A stretch of DNA of 64,000 nucleotides from Massilia sp. PDC64 (GCF_900101265.1 NZ_FMZS01000013.1:124001-188000), one strand, 5' to 3'. Shown: positions 50,300 through 59,452, numbered from the stretch's first letter. Notes: generated by a model from the sequence alone, not told the origin. A program made the numbers and translations.

Positions 50300-51345
50300 T
50301 GCGTCGGCCGCTGCTTGCCGCGTTCCTGGCCGTATGCGCGGCATCGGCGGCCGCCGGGCAGACGATTACCGCCGCCGATGCCCACGTCGCGCGCATGGGC
50401 CGCGCGGTGGCGGAACCCGATGGCGCGGTGCGCTTCGGTTATCCGGGCGTGACGTTGTCGTTGAACGTCGACGGCACGCGGCTCGCCGTCGATGCCGCGG
50501 GTGGGTCGCGCAGCCTCGTCGACGTGATCGTGGACGGCAAGCCCGCGGGTACGCTGCGCCTGGCGCCGCAGATGACGCGCTACGACGTGTTCAAGGGCGC
50601 GGCGCCGGGCCCGCACAAGGTCGAGCTTGTGCACCGCAGCGAGACGTGGCTGGGCGTGGCGTCCATCGCGCGCTTCACGGCCGAGGGCCGCTTTCTTTCC
50701 GCGCCCGCGCTGCCCAAGCGGCGCATGCTCGTGCTGGGCGATTCCGTCACGTGCGGCGCCGACATGGAGCGGGGCGCCGGTGACAAGGACACGCCGGACT
50801 GGTGGAACCCGCGACGCTCGTACGGCATGCTGGCCGCGCGTGCGCTCGATGCGCAGGTGCAGCTGGTCTGCTACGGCGGTCGTGGTCTCGTGCGCAGCTG
50901 GAACGACCGGACGGACGAGCTCCAGCTGCCTGCCTTCTACGATCTCGCGATCGCGGATGCGGCGCGTCCGGTAACGTGGAACCAGGGCGACTATGATGCG
51001 GACCTGATCGTCGTCGCGATCGGCACCAACGATTTTGCGCCCGGCATCCCGGAACGCAAGGCCTATGTCGATGCGTACACGGCGTTCCTGCGCCGGCTGT
51101 TGCGCGACCATCCGCATGCGCAAATCGCGCTGACCGAAGGCGCCATGCTCGAGGGCGGGGAGAAAACGACGCTGATCGGGTACATCCGTGAAGCGATGGG
51201 ACGTGTGGACGATGCGCGTGTGCACTTGCTCGCACCGATGGCGCACCAGACGGGCGACGCGATCAACGACCACCCCACGACGGCCCAGCATGCGGCCATG
51301 GCGGCCGAACTGCTGCCGCAACTGCGCCGGATCGCCGGCTGGTAA
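50299..51345 (+). CDS. Exported CE2-like SGNH acetylesterase
   Basis: A 348-residue esterase with signal peptide (MRRPLLAAFLAVCAASAAAG). An N-terminal jelly-roll domain (about 25-140) precedes an SGNH hydrolase domain: block I LVLGDSVTCGAD (Ser149), block III IAIGTNDFAPG and block V NDHPTTAQH (Asp-His). This two-domain form is that of CE2 acetylesterases, which remove acetyl groups from glucomannan or xylan. It starts at ATG 50299 (shared A with the GH27 stop TGA; an ATG lies 3 nt earlier) with GGGAG in front. It completes a tight GH5-GH27-CE2 unit. Confidence 0.85.
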   Translation: MRRPLLAAFLAVCAASAAAGQTITAADAHVARMGRAVAEPDGAVRFGYPGVTLSLNVDGTRLAVDAAGGSRSLVDVIVDGKPAGTLRLAPQMTRYDVFKGAAPGPHKVELVHRSETWLGVASIARFTAEGRFLSAPALPKRRMLVLGDSVTCGADMERGAGDKDTPDWWNPRRSYGMLAARALDAQVQLVCYGGRGLVRSWNDRTDELQLPAFYDLAIADAARPVTWNQGDYDADLIVVAIGTNDFAPGIPERKAYVDAYTAFLRRLLRDHPHAQIALTEGAMLEGGEKTTLIGYIREAMGRVDDARVHLLAPMAHQTGDAINDHPTTAQHAAMAAELLPQLRRIAGW

Positions 51346-51350
51346 CGGCC

Positions 51351-51390
51351 AAAAAAAACCGACGGACCGGGCAGCTGCCCGGTGCATCGG
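51351..51390 (-). terminator. Terminator for the Lrp gene at the end of the mannan locus
   Basis: An inverted repeat centred on the 18-nt perfect palindrome ACCGGGCAGCTGCCCGGT (51366-51383), extended to CCGA/TCGG at 51359 and 51390 with two mismatches. On the minus strand it is followed by eight T residues (51358-51351). It ends transcription coming left from the Lrp gene; on the plus strand it lacks a T-run. The stretch 51391-51544 otherwise shows nothing I recognise. Confidence 0.75.
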
Positions 51391-51544
51391 AAAGAGAGCC
51401 GGACCACCCGGCTGGAGACGAACCGGCCGCCTCTCTGTAAGCGGCGGCCGGGCCGAGACCAGATCGAGATTAACGATAGCGCCGCGCCGGGTCAAACGCA
51501 CCCGCGCATCGGCCATCGAGTTTCGTGCTTATTACTAAACAGCG

Positions 51545-52045
51545 TCAAACGATGGGCAGCGCCGTCGTTTCCTTAATGCGCTGCAAGGCAAAGCTCGACT
51601 TGACGTCCAGCACGGCCGGATGGCGCAGCAGGGTGCCCATCATGAAGCGCGAGAAGTGGTCCATGTCTTCCACGTGCACGCGCAGCAGGAAATCCATCTC
51701 CCCCGTCATCGCATAGCAGGCCACCACTTCCGGCCAGGTCGACACGGCCTGCGCGAAGTCGAAGCGGGGCGACGTGGCCGGCACGCGCGCATTTGCCGCG
51801 CCTTCACTATGTTTTTCCAGGCGGACATTTACATAGGCCAGCAGGCCCAGGCCCAGCTTGTCCGGATCGAGCAGGGCGACGTATTGCCGGATGACACCAG
51901 CTTCTTCCAGCCGCTTGATGCGTCGCAGGCAGGGCGACGGCGACAGGCTGACGCGCTCGGCCACGTCCTGATTCGACAGGCGGCCATCCGACTGGAGGAT
52001 GGCCAGGATTTTGCGGTCGGTTTTATCCAGCTCGATTTTTGACAT
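51545..52045 (-). CDS. Lrp/AsnC-family regulator
   Basis: A 166-residue regulator. Helix-turn-helix at about 5-50 (LDKTDRKILAILQSDGRLSN, then QDVAERVSLSPSPCLRRI), then an RAM/AsnC ligand domain (VVACYAMTGEMDFLLRVHVED). It starts at ATG 52045 with GAGGAG in front; a longer start at 52069 lacks one. Divergent from the indolepyruvate oxidoreductase across 140 bp, so it probably responds to an amino acid (aromatic, or a Leu/Phe-type signal) and controls that gene. The divergent region has TTGCGCAA at 52082-52089 and a -10-like TATACT at 52140-52145. Confidence 0.92.
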   Translation of the reverse strand: MSKIELDKTDRKILAILQSDGRLSNQDVAERVSLSPSPCLRRIKRLEEAGVIRQYVALLDPDKLGLGLLAYVNVRLEKHSEGAANARVPATSPRFDFAQAVSTWPEVVACYAMTGEMDFLLRVHVEDMDHFSRFMMGTLLRHPAVLDVKSSFALQRIKETTALPIV

Positions 52046-52185
52046 GAATTCTCCTCGGGACTCGCGCACCTCGCAATTTTATTGCGCAAATCGTCGGACG
52101 GGGGGAATTCATTGAAATTTAATGCTGGGGGTGCAGGTCTATACTGGCCCCAACCGAAACACGACAAACATAATCGGAGACACGC

Positions 52186-55100
52186 ATGAACGCCCCCCTG
52201 GACCGCAGCCAGCTGGAACCGCTACCCCCGCACGAGATCACGCTCGACGATAAATGGACGCTCGAGCGCGGCCGCGCCTTCATGACCGGCACCCAGGCGC
52301 TGATCCGCCTGCCGATGCTGCAGCGCGAACGCGACCTCAAGGCCGGCCTGAACACGGCAGGCTATATCACCGGCTACCGCGGCTCGCCCGTCACCCAGGT
52401 CGACCAGACCGCGTGGAAGGCAAAGAAACACCTGGAATCGCACCACGTCCACTTCCACCCAGGCATGAACGAAGACCTCGCGGCGACGGCCGTGTGGGGC
52501 ACGCAGCAGACCAACCTGTTCAAGGATGCGAAGTACGACGGCGTGTTCGCCATGTGGTACGGCAAGGGGCCGGGCGTCGACCGCTGCGGCGACGTGTTCA
52601 AGCACGCCAACAACGCGGGCTCCGCGAAGAACGGCGGCGTGCTCGTGCTGGCGGGCGACGACCATGCGGCGAAATCGTCGTCGACCGCGCACCAGTCCGA
52701 CCACATCCTGCACCACTGCGGCATCCCCGTGCTGTACCCGTCGTCCGTGCAGGAATACATCGACTACGGCCTGCACGCGTGGGCGATGAGCCGCTATAGC
52801 GGGCTATGGGTGTCGATGAAATGCGTGACCGACATCATCGAATCGGGCGCCGTCGTCGACCTCGATCCGGACCGCGTGCAGACCATCCTGCCGACGGATT
52901 TCGAGATGCCGCCGGGCGGCCTGAACATCCGCTGGCCGGACGCCGTGCTGGACCAGGAAGTGCGCATGAACCACTACAAGTGGTATGCCGCGCTGGCCTA
53001 TGCGCGTGCCAATAAGCTCAACCAGATCATCTGGGACAGCCCCCGGCCCAAGATCGGCATCATCACAGCCGGCAAGTCCTACCTCGACACGCGCCAGGCG
53101 CTGGCGGACCTCGGCATCGACGAGCAGGCGGCCCGCGACATCGGCCTGCGCGTGTATAAAGTCGGCATGACGTGGCCGCTCGACTCGGTGGGCGTGCACG
53201 AATTCGCGCGCGGCCTGGACGAGATCCTCGTCGTCGAGGAAAAGCGGCAGGTGCTGGAATACGCGCTGAAGGAAGAGCTGTACAACCTGCCGGACGGCGA
53301 GCGCCCGCGCGTCGTCGGCAAGTTCGACGACGCCGGCGAATGGAGCGTCAAGAACCGCTCCGGCCAGGGCGACTGGCTGCTGTCGGCGAACTACGAGCTG
53401 AATCCGGCCCAGGTCGCGCGCGCGATCGCGTCGCGCATCTCGCACTACTGCGCCGGCCACCCGGTCGAGCAACGGGTGAAGGAGCGCATCGCCTTCCTCG
53501 AAGCGAAGGAGCTGATTCTCAAGAACATCCCGAAGGCGAATCCGGAAACGGACCGCATCCCGTACTTCTGCTCCGGCTGCCCGCACAACAGTTCGACCAA
53601 GGTGCCGGAAGGCTCGCGCGCGATGGCCGGCATCGGCTGCCACTACATGGTGTTGTGGATGGACCGCGAGACGTCCACGTTCACGCACATGGGCGGCGAA
53701 GGCGTCACGTGGATCGGCCAGGCGCCGTTCACGGGCGAGAAGCACGTGTTCGCGAATCTCGGCGACGGCACGTATTACCACTCGGGCGTGCTGGCGATCC
53801 GCGCCTCCGTCGCGGCCAAGGTCAACATCACCTACAAGATCCTCTACAACGACGCCGTCGCGATGACGGGCGGCCAGGTCGTCGACGGTCCGCTCGATCC
53901 GGCCAAGATCAGCCGCCAGCTGGCTGCCGAAGGCGTCAAGCCGATCGTCGTCGTCACGGACGAGCCGGACAAATACCCGGACGATTATCCGTGGGCCGAA
54001 GGCGTCACCGTGCGCCACCGCTCGGAACTGATGGACGTGCAGCGCGAACTGCGCGAAATGCCGGGCGTGTCGGCCATGATCTACGACCAGACCTGCGCGT
54101 CCGAAAAGCGCCGCCGCCGCAAGAAAGGCACGTACCCGGATCCGGCCAAGCGCGCGGTGATCAACGAAGCCGTGTGCGAAGGCTGCGGCGACTGCTCGAA
54201 GCAGTCGAACTGCCTGTCCGTCGAACCGCTGGAGACGGAACTGGGCCGCAAGCGCCAGATCAACCAGTCCTCGTGCAACAAGGATTTTTCGTGCGTGACC
54301 GGGTTCTGCCCGAGCTTCGTCACGGTCGAAGGCGGCGGGTTGAAAAAGCCGAAGAAGACCGCTGCCGAAGCGACGCCGCCGGCGCTGCCGATGCCGAAGA
54401 TCCCGGCCACGACGAACCCGTTCGGCATCCTCGTCACGGGCATCGGCGGCACGGGTGTCGTGACGGTCGGCCAGATCCTCGCGATGGCCGCCCACGTCGA
54501 GAACAAGGGCGCCCTCGTGCTGGACATGAGCGGTCTCGCGCAGAAGGGCGGTCCCGTGATGTCGCACGTGCGCCTTGCGGACCGCCAGGGCGATTTGTAC
54601 TCGACGCGCGTCGGCACCGGTAACGCGGACCTCGTGATCGGCTGCGACCAGATCGTGACGGCCAGCCGCGACGCGCTGTCGCGCATGGGCGAAGGCCGTA
54701 CGTGGGCCGCCGTCAACGCGACGGGCGCCACCACCGCCGCATTCATCAAGAACCCGGACTGGCAGTTCCCGGCCGAGGGTTCGCGCGGCGCCATCGTGCA
54801 GGCTTGCGGCGAAGGCAACGTCGACTTCATCGACGCGGGCCACATCGCGACCACGTTGATGGGTGACGCCATCGCCACCAACATGTTCATGCTGGGCTAT
54901 GCGTTCCAGAAGGGCCACGTGCCCCTGCAGGAAGCGTCGATCATGAAGGCGATCGAGTTGAACGGCGTGTCGGTCGCCTTCAACAAGGCGGCGTTCAACT
55001 GGGGCCGCACGGCCGCGTACGACCTGCCATCCGTGCAAAAGCTCGTCACACCCGCGAAGGTGATCGAATTCAAGCGCGCGCAGACGCTCGACGATCTCGT

Positions 55101-55734
55101 CAAGCGCCGCGTCGAACTGCTGACCGCTTACCAGAATGCCGACTATGCCGCGCAGTACAAGGCGTTCGTCGACCGCGTCCGCGCCGCCGAGGAAAAGCTG
55201 GGCAAGGGCACGCGCCTGACGGAAGCCGTCGCGCGCTACCTGCACAAGCTGATGGCCTACAAGGACGAGTACGAAGTCGCGCGCCTGTACACGGATCCCG
55301 CGTTCATGGCCAAGATCGACGGCATGTTCGAAGGCGACGTCACACTGAAGTTCCACCTGGCGCCGCCGCTGTTCGCGAAGAAGGACAAGGAAGGCCACCT
55401 CGTGAAACAGGAATTCGGCCCGTGGATGATGAAGGCCTTCGGCGTGCTCGCGAAGCTGAAAGGCTTGCGCGGCACGGCGTTCGATCCGTTCGGTCACACG
55501 GCCGAGCGCCGGATGGAGCGTGCCCTGATCCAGGACTATCGCGGCACGATCGAAGGCCTGCTGCCCAAGCTGACGGCCGAGAACCTGGCGCAGGCCGTGG
55601 CCATCGCGAGCATCCCGGAAGACATCCGCGGCTTCGGCCACGTCAAGGAGCGCAACCTGAAGACGGCCAAGCGCAAGGAAGCGGAATTGGTGGCCGCGTT
55701 CCACGGGGGCGGCACCGCCACCCGCGCCGCCTGA
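52186..55734 (+). CDS. Indolepyruvate ferredoxin oxidoreductase (fused, large form)
   Basis: Oxidative decarboxylation of indolepyruvate, phenylpyruvate and related 2-oxo acids to aryl-acetyl-CoA with ferredoxin as acceptor. It has 1182 residues in one chain (alpha/beta and gamma parts fused). TPP-binding and pyrimidine domains lie in the first 650 residues (FCSGCPHNSSTKVPEGSR at about 462). A cysteine-rich iron-sulfur region follows at about 664-710 (VCEGCGDCSKQSNCLSVE), then the gamma domain from about 744 (NPFGILVTGIGGTGVVTVGQ). A C-terminal helical domain reaches residue 1182. Start ATG 52186 has CGGAGA. Divergent from an Lrp regulator; role is aromatic amino-acid catabolism. Confidence 0.94.
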   Translation: MNAPLDRSQLEPLPPHEITLDDKWTLERGRAFMTGTQALIRLPMLQRERDLKAGLNTAGYITGYRGSPVTQVDQTAWKAKKHLESHHVHFHPGMNEDLAATAVWGTQQTNLFKDAKYDGVFAMWYGKGPGVDRCGDVFKHANNAGSAKNGGVLVLAGDDHAAKSSSTAHQSDHILHHCGIPVLYPSSVQEYIDYGLHAWAMSRYSGLWVSMKCVTDIIESGAVVDLDPDRVQTILPTDFEMPPGGLNIRWPDAVLDQEVRMNHYKWYAALAYARANKLNQIIWDSPRPKIGIITAGKSYLDTRQALADLGIDEQAARDIGLRVYKVGMTWPLDSVGVHEFARGLDEILVVEEKRQVLEYALKEELYNLPDGERPRVVGKFDDAGEWSVKNRSGQGDWLLSANYELNPAQVARAIASRISHYCAGHPVEQRVKERIAFLEAKELILKNIPKANPETDRIPYFCSGCPHNSSTKVPEGSRAMAGIGCHYMVLWMDRETSTFTHMGGEGVTWIGQAPFTGEKHVFANLGDGTYYHSGVLAIRASVAAKVNITYKILYNDAVAMTGGQVVDGPLDPAKISRQLAAEGVKPIVVVTDEPDKYPDDYPWAEGVTVRHRSELMDVQRELREMPGVSAMIYDQTCASEKRRRRKKGTYPDPAKRAVINEAVCEGCGDCSKQSNCLSVEPLETELGRKRQINQSSCNKDFSCVTGFCPSFVTVEGGGLKKPKKTAAEATPPALPMPKIPATTNPFGILVTGIGGTGVVTVGQILAMAAHVENKGALVLDMSGLAQKGGPVMSHVRLADRQGDLYSTRVGTGNADLVIGCDQIVTASRDALSRMGEGRTWAAVNATGATTAAFIKNPDWQFPAEGSRGAIVQACGEGNVDFIDAGHIATTLMGDAIATNMFMLGYAFQKGHVPLQEASIMKAIELNGVSVAFNKAAFNWGRTAAYDLPSVQKLVTPAKVIEFKRAQTLDDLVKRRVELLTAYQNADYAAQYKAFVDRVRAAEEKLGKGTRLTEAVARYLHKLMAYKDEYEVARLYTDPAFMAKIDGMFEGDVTLKFHLAPPLFAKKDKEGHLVKQEFGPWMMKAFGVLAKLKGLRGTAFDPFGHTAERRMERALIQDYRGTIEGLLPKLTAENLAQAVAIASIPEDIRGFGHVKERNLKTAKRKEAELVAAFHGGGTATRAA

Positions 55735-55753
55735 TGCTGTCGTTTTGACACGG

Positions 55754-55786
55754 TGCCGCCTGCCGGATGACCTTCGGCAGGCGGCA
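55754..55786 (+). terminator. Hairpin downstream of the indolepyruvate oxidoreductase
   Basis: A perfect 12-bp stem TGCCGCCTGCCG/CGGCAGGCGGCA (55754-55765 with 55775-55786) has a 9-nt loop. The T-run after it is weak (TTGTCG), yet position 20 nt after the stop suggests termination. Confidence 0.6.
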
Positions 55787-55799
55787 TTGTCGTATTGCA

Positions 55800-55847
55800 C
55801 CAACTGTTACAGTTGGATGTATTTCGCGAGGCGGCCGGGACTATAAT
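55800..55847 (+). promoter_or_regulatory. Promoter and palindromic operator in front of the S41 protease
   Basis: A perfect TATAAT (55842-55847) ends 7 nt before the ATG. That distance predicts a transcript starting at or next to the start codon. A 17-nt palindrome CCAACTGTTACAGTTGG (55800-55816) lies 25 nt upstream of the -10, overlapping or just preceding the -35 zone. No good -35 hexamer is visible, which would fit activation by a bound protein. Confidence 0.5.
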
Positions 55848-55854
55848 CGGATGC

Positions 55855-57438
55855 ATGAAATCGCTTTCCTCCTCCGCTTTGCCGCCCCGTTTTTCCTGCC
55901 TGTTCGCCTGCGCTGTCGCGGCGCTCGTCACGCTGTCCGGCTGTGGCGGCGGCGGTGGGAGTCCAGGCATCGGCGCCTCGACGCCCGTCGCCAGCAATCC
56001 CGGTACCGGGACGAGCACGCCCACGCCACCGACCACGCCGCCCACGCCGCCGGCCGTGACCCCGGATCCGATCCCGTCCGACTACATGAGCTACCAGAAC
56101 CTGTGCGCCGCGCCGCGCACGGGCGTCGACGCCGAGGGTTATGCGTTCCCGGACCGCCAGGGCACGCTGCAGGACGAGATGAAATTCCTGCGTGGCTGGA
56201 CCGATGCGACTTATCTCTGGTACAACGAGATCCCATCGACAGTCCGCATGGCGGACTACACGAACACGCTCGACTATTTCGATGCGCTCAAGACGCCCGC
56301 GCTGACCGCATCGGGCAAGCCGAAGGACCGTTTCCATTTCACCTACACGACGGCGGAATGGGATGCCCTCACGAATGCGAGCCAGGACACGGGCTATGGC
56401 CTGACCTGGTCCGTGAACTCCACGACGGCACCGCGTACCTGGATTGCCGCGATCGTCGAGCCGGGTTCGCCCGCCGCCGCCGCAGGCATCCAGCGGGGTG
56501 ACCTGCTGACGGCCGTCGACGGCATCGACTTCATCAACACCACCGACAAGGCGCAGGTCGCGCTGCTGAACGACGGCCTGTCGCCGGAGAAAGCCGGCGA
56601 GCGCCACACGCTCACGTTCCGCCGCGGCGACACCACGATGGACATCGCGCTGACGTCCGCCGTCGTCACGACGACGCCCGTGAAAAACGTGAAAGTGATC
56701 GACACGCCGACCGGCAAGGTGGGTTACCTGAGCTTCGAAGACCACAACGCCGTCTCCGAACTGCAGCTCGTCAACGCGTTCACGAGCCTGAAGAGCCAGG
56801 GCGCGTCGGACCTCGTGCTCGACATGCGCTACAACGGCGGCGGCCTGCTGTACGTCGCCAGCGAACTCGCGTACATGATCGCGGGGCCAAGCACGGCCGG
56901 CAAGACGTTCGAACGCGCGCTGTACAACGACAAGACGGCGCCCGACGCTCCGATCCCGTTCCGCAACACGGCCTACGGCTTCTCCGCGCCGCGCAACATG
57001 GCGTTGCCCTACCTGGGCCTGAAGCGCGTGACCGTGCTGACGACGCCCGACACGTGCTCGGCCAGCGAAGCCGTCATCAACGGCCTGCGCGGCGTCGACG
57101 TCCAGGTGGACCTCATCGGCGGCGCGACCTGCGGCAAGCCCTACGGCTTCCTGCCGACGGACAACTGCGGCACGACCTACTTCACGATCCAGTTCCAGGG
57201 CGTGAACGCGAAGGGGTTCGGCGATTTCGCGGACGGCTTCGCGCCGACCTGCGCCGTGTCCGACGACATGGCGCATGCGCTGGGCGATCCCGCCGAGGGC
57301 ATGCTGGCCGCCGCGCTCGCGTACCGCGCCACCAATGCGTGCCCCGCGGCGTCGACGGCGCGGGCGCGGCGCGTGCCGATGCACATCGCGCGGTCGCAGA
57401 TGAAGGAGATCGCGATTTATCCGCCCAGGACACGCTGA
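55855..57438 (+). CDS. S41-family (C-terminal processing type) lipoprotein protease
   Basis: A 527-residue periplasmic protease. It carries a lipoprotein signal (CLFACAVAALVTLSGCGGGG, with lipobox LSGC) and then a Thr/Pro-rich linker. A PDZ domain (PGSPAAAAGIQRGDLLTAVDG) precedes the S41 catalytic domain with DLVLDMRYNGGGLLYVAS and Ser402 (PDTCSASEAVINGLRG), and GGATCGKPYGF supplies the general-base Lys. Anchored in a membrane facing the periplasm. ATG 55855 has no clear ribosome site, in line with the nearby -10 element. Confidence 0.88.
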   Translation: MKSLSSSALPPRFSCLFACAVAALVTLSGCGGGGGSPGIGASTPVASNPGTGTSTPTPPTTPPTPPAVTPDPIPSDYMSYQNLCAAPRTGVDAEGYAFPDRQGTLQDEMKFLRGWTDATYLWYNEIPSTVRMADYTNTLDYFDALKTPALTASGKPKDRFHFTYTTAEWDALTNASQDTGYGLTWSVNSTTAPRTWIAAIVEPGSPAAAAGIQRGDLLTAVDGIDFINTTDKAQVALLNDGLSPEKAGERHTLTFRRGDTTMDIALTSAVVTTTPVKNVKVIDTPTGKVGYLSFEDHNAVSELQLVNAFTSLKSQGASDLVLDMRYNGGGLLYVASELAYMIAGPSTAGKTFERALYNDKTAPDAPIPFRNTAYGFSAPRNMALPYLGLKRVTVLTTPDTCSASEAVINGLRGVDVQVDLIGGATCGKPYGFLPTDNCGTTYFTIQFQGVNAKGFGDFADGFAPTCAVSDDMAHALGDPAEGMLAAALAYRATNACPAASTARARRVPMHIARSQMKEIAIYPPRTR

Positions 57439-57497
57439 CCGGATTGCCGATCTATAATTTCCGGCTTGAACCTCTTCAATCCTGCCGGAGTTTATCG

Positions 57498-59255
57498 ATG
57501 ATCCGCACTGCGTTTTTGCTGGCCTTGCTGGCCGCCCCATTGGCCCATGCCGCGCCTGATCTGGTGACCGTGTCCGAGCGCTCCGGCTTCCAGGCCACGG
57601 GCCGCTACGACGAGGTCGTGAAGCTGTGCGGCGCGTTCCAGCAGGCGTATCCGAAGCAGGTGAAATGCTTCCAGTTCGGCACGACGCCGGAAGGCCGGCC
57701 GATGCTGGCGCTGGCCGTCAACGCGCGCGGCGTGTTCACGCCCGAGGCGGCGCGCAAGGCGAACCTGCCCGTGACGCTGATCCAGGGCGGCATCCACGCG
57801 GGCGAGATCGATGGCAAGGACGCGGGCTTTCTCGCCCTGCGTGAAATCCTCGAAGGCAAAACGGCGGCGGGTGTGCTCGACAAGCAGGTGCTGCTGTTCG
57901 TCCCCGTGTTCAACGTCGACGGCCACGAGCGCTTTGCGAAATGGAACCGCCCGAACCAGCGCGGTCCCGTCGAGATGGGGTGGCGCACGACGGCGCAGAA
58001 CTACAACCTGAACCGCGACTACGTGAAGGCCGACGCGCCCGAGATGCAAGCCATGCTGGCGCTGGTGAACGCGTGGGATCCGCTGACCTACGTCGACCTG
58101 CACGTCACGGACGGCGCCATGTTCCAGCACGACGTCTCCATCCAGGTCGAACCCGTTTACTCGGGCGACCCGGAATTCCGCAAGGTCGGCCAGGCCCTGC
58201 GCACGAACGTCATCGCCGACATCGGCAAGCAGGGTTCGATGCCGCAGTCCTATTACATGTCGTTCAAGGAGACGGACGACCCGGCCTCGGGCTTCGTCGA
58301 CGGCGTCTCCGATCCGCGCTTCTCGACCGGCTATTTCCAGCTCCGTAACCGGATGGCCATGCTCGTCGAGACGCATTCGTGGAAGGACTACCCGACCCGC
58401 GTGCGCATCACGCACAATGCCATCGTCTCCGTGCTGCAGCAGGTGGCTGCCCACGGTGCCGAATGGACGCAGGCGGCGCATGCAGCCGACGCACGCGCCA
58501 CGCGCATCGCCGGCCAGCCCGTGGCGCTGACGTACCGCACCACCGACAAGACGACGATGGTCGACTTCCAGGGCTATGCCTACACGCGCACGATGTCCGA
58601 CGTGTCGGGCATGCTGATGACCCGTTACGACGAAACGAAGCCGCAGGTCTGGCACGTGCCGCTGCGCGACGAGGTCGTGACCGACCTGCAGGTGCAGGCG
58701 CCGGGCGCGGGCTACGTCGTGCCGGCCGCGTGGGCGCACATGGTCGCGACGAAGCTCGTGCAACACGGCATCGTGTTCCGCAAGCTGGACAAGGCCGTCG
58801 ACGCCGCACCCGTCCAGACCTTCCGCGCCGACCAGGCCGCGTTTTCTCCGACGTCGTTCGAATCGCACCAGCGCCTGAAGGTCGAGGGCAGCTGGAAGCC
58901 CGAGCCGCGCAACCTCGCCAAGGGCGCGCTGTTCGTGCCGATCGCCCAGCCCAAGGCACGCCTCGTCATGGCCCTGTTCGAGCCGCAGGCCCCGGACTCG
59001 CTGCTGGCCTGGGGCGAGTTCAACAACGCCTTCGAGCGCAAGGAATACATGGAGGAATACGTGGCCGAGGACGTGGCGCGCGAACAGATGGCACGCGATC
59101 CGGCGCTGGCCGCGGAATTCCGGCATAAGGTCGAGACCGATCCGGCATTCGCAAAGAACGCCCATGCGCGGCTGGAATTCTTTGCGCGCCGCCACCCGTC
59201 CTGGGATGAGCGGCTGAACCTGTATCCGGTCATGCGCACCGACGTGGCGCTGTAA
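57498..59255 (+). CDS. Exported M14-family metallocarboxypeptidase
   Basis: A 585-residue zinc peptidase, signal peptide MIRTAFLLALLAAPLAHAA. Zinc ligands are His100 and Glu103 (GGIHAGEIDGKDAGF) and His202 (YVDLHVTDGAMF); the substrate Arg is in NLNRDYVKAD (Arg173). The M14 domain covers about 28-330, and the C-terminal 250 residues are not recognised. It could remove C-terminal residues from peptides in the periplasm or outside. CGGAG precedes ATG 57498, and a TATAAT at 57453-57458 is a plausible promoter element. It follows the S41 gene by 59 nt. Confidence 0.88.
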   Translation: MIRTAFLLALLAAPLAHAAPDLVTVSERSGFQATGRYDEVVKLCGAFQQAYPKQVKCFQFGTTPEGRPMLALAVNARGVFTPEAARKANLPVTLIQGGIHAGEIDGKDAGFLALREILEGKTAAGVLDKQVLLFVPVFNVDGHERFAKWNRPNQRGPVEMGWRTTAQNYNLNRDYVKADAPEMQAMLALVNAWDPLTYVDLHVTDGAMFQHDVSIQVEPVYSGDPEFRKVGQALRTNVIADIGKQGSMPQSYYMSFKETDDPASGFVDGVSDPRFSTGYFQLRNRMAMLVETHSWKDYPTRVRITHNAIVSVLQQVAAHGAEWTQAAHAADARATRIAGQPVALTYRTTDKTTMVDFQGYAYTRTMSDVSGMLMTRYDETKPQVWHVPLRDEVVTDLQVQAPGAGYVVPAAWAHMVATKLVQHGIVFRKLDKAVDAAPVQTFRADQAAFSPTSFESHQRLKVEGSWKPEPRNLAKGALFVPIAQPKARLVMALFEPQAPDSLLAWGEFNNAFERKEYMEEYVAEDVAREQMARDPALAAEFRHKVETDPAFAKNAHARLEFFARRHPSWDERLNLYPVMRTDVAL

Positions 59256-59392
59256 CTCTTCGACCTCTTCCTTATTCATCCGTCGGCGGCAGATGCTTGC
59301 AGTCTGATCCTGCTCAACTGCCGCCGATTCCGCTGCAACCGTCGTGCACGGCGCCACTCTGAACTCATGTGTTTCGTTCGCTGGAGGGTGCC

Positions 59393-59452
59393 ATGGACAA
59401 GATTTTCCGTTTTGCAACTAACCGCCGAACGCGGGCGCGCGGCGGAGGCTGA
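59393..59452 (+). CDS. Very short ORF upstream of the glycosyltransferase
   Basis: A 19-codon frame (MDKIFRFATNRRTRARGGG) has a good GGAGGG site and ends 2 nt before the glycosyltransferase start. Its length and Arg-rich end could make it a leader peptide, or it may simply place ribosomes next to the downstream ATG. No family is recognised. Confidence 0.25.
   Translation: MDKIFRFATNRRTRARGGG

Noticed and set aside
52804..55803. Minus-strand frame of about 1000 codons opposite the indolepyruvate oxidoreductase
   Set aside because: No ribosome site or motif, and the codon pattern mirrors the real gene.
57492..59417. Minus-strand frame of about 640 codons opposite the M14 peptidase
   Set aside because: Same antisense pattern, no recognisable fold; the plus strand has zinc-site and signal-peptide evidence.
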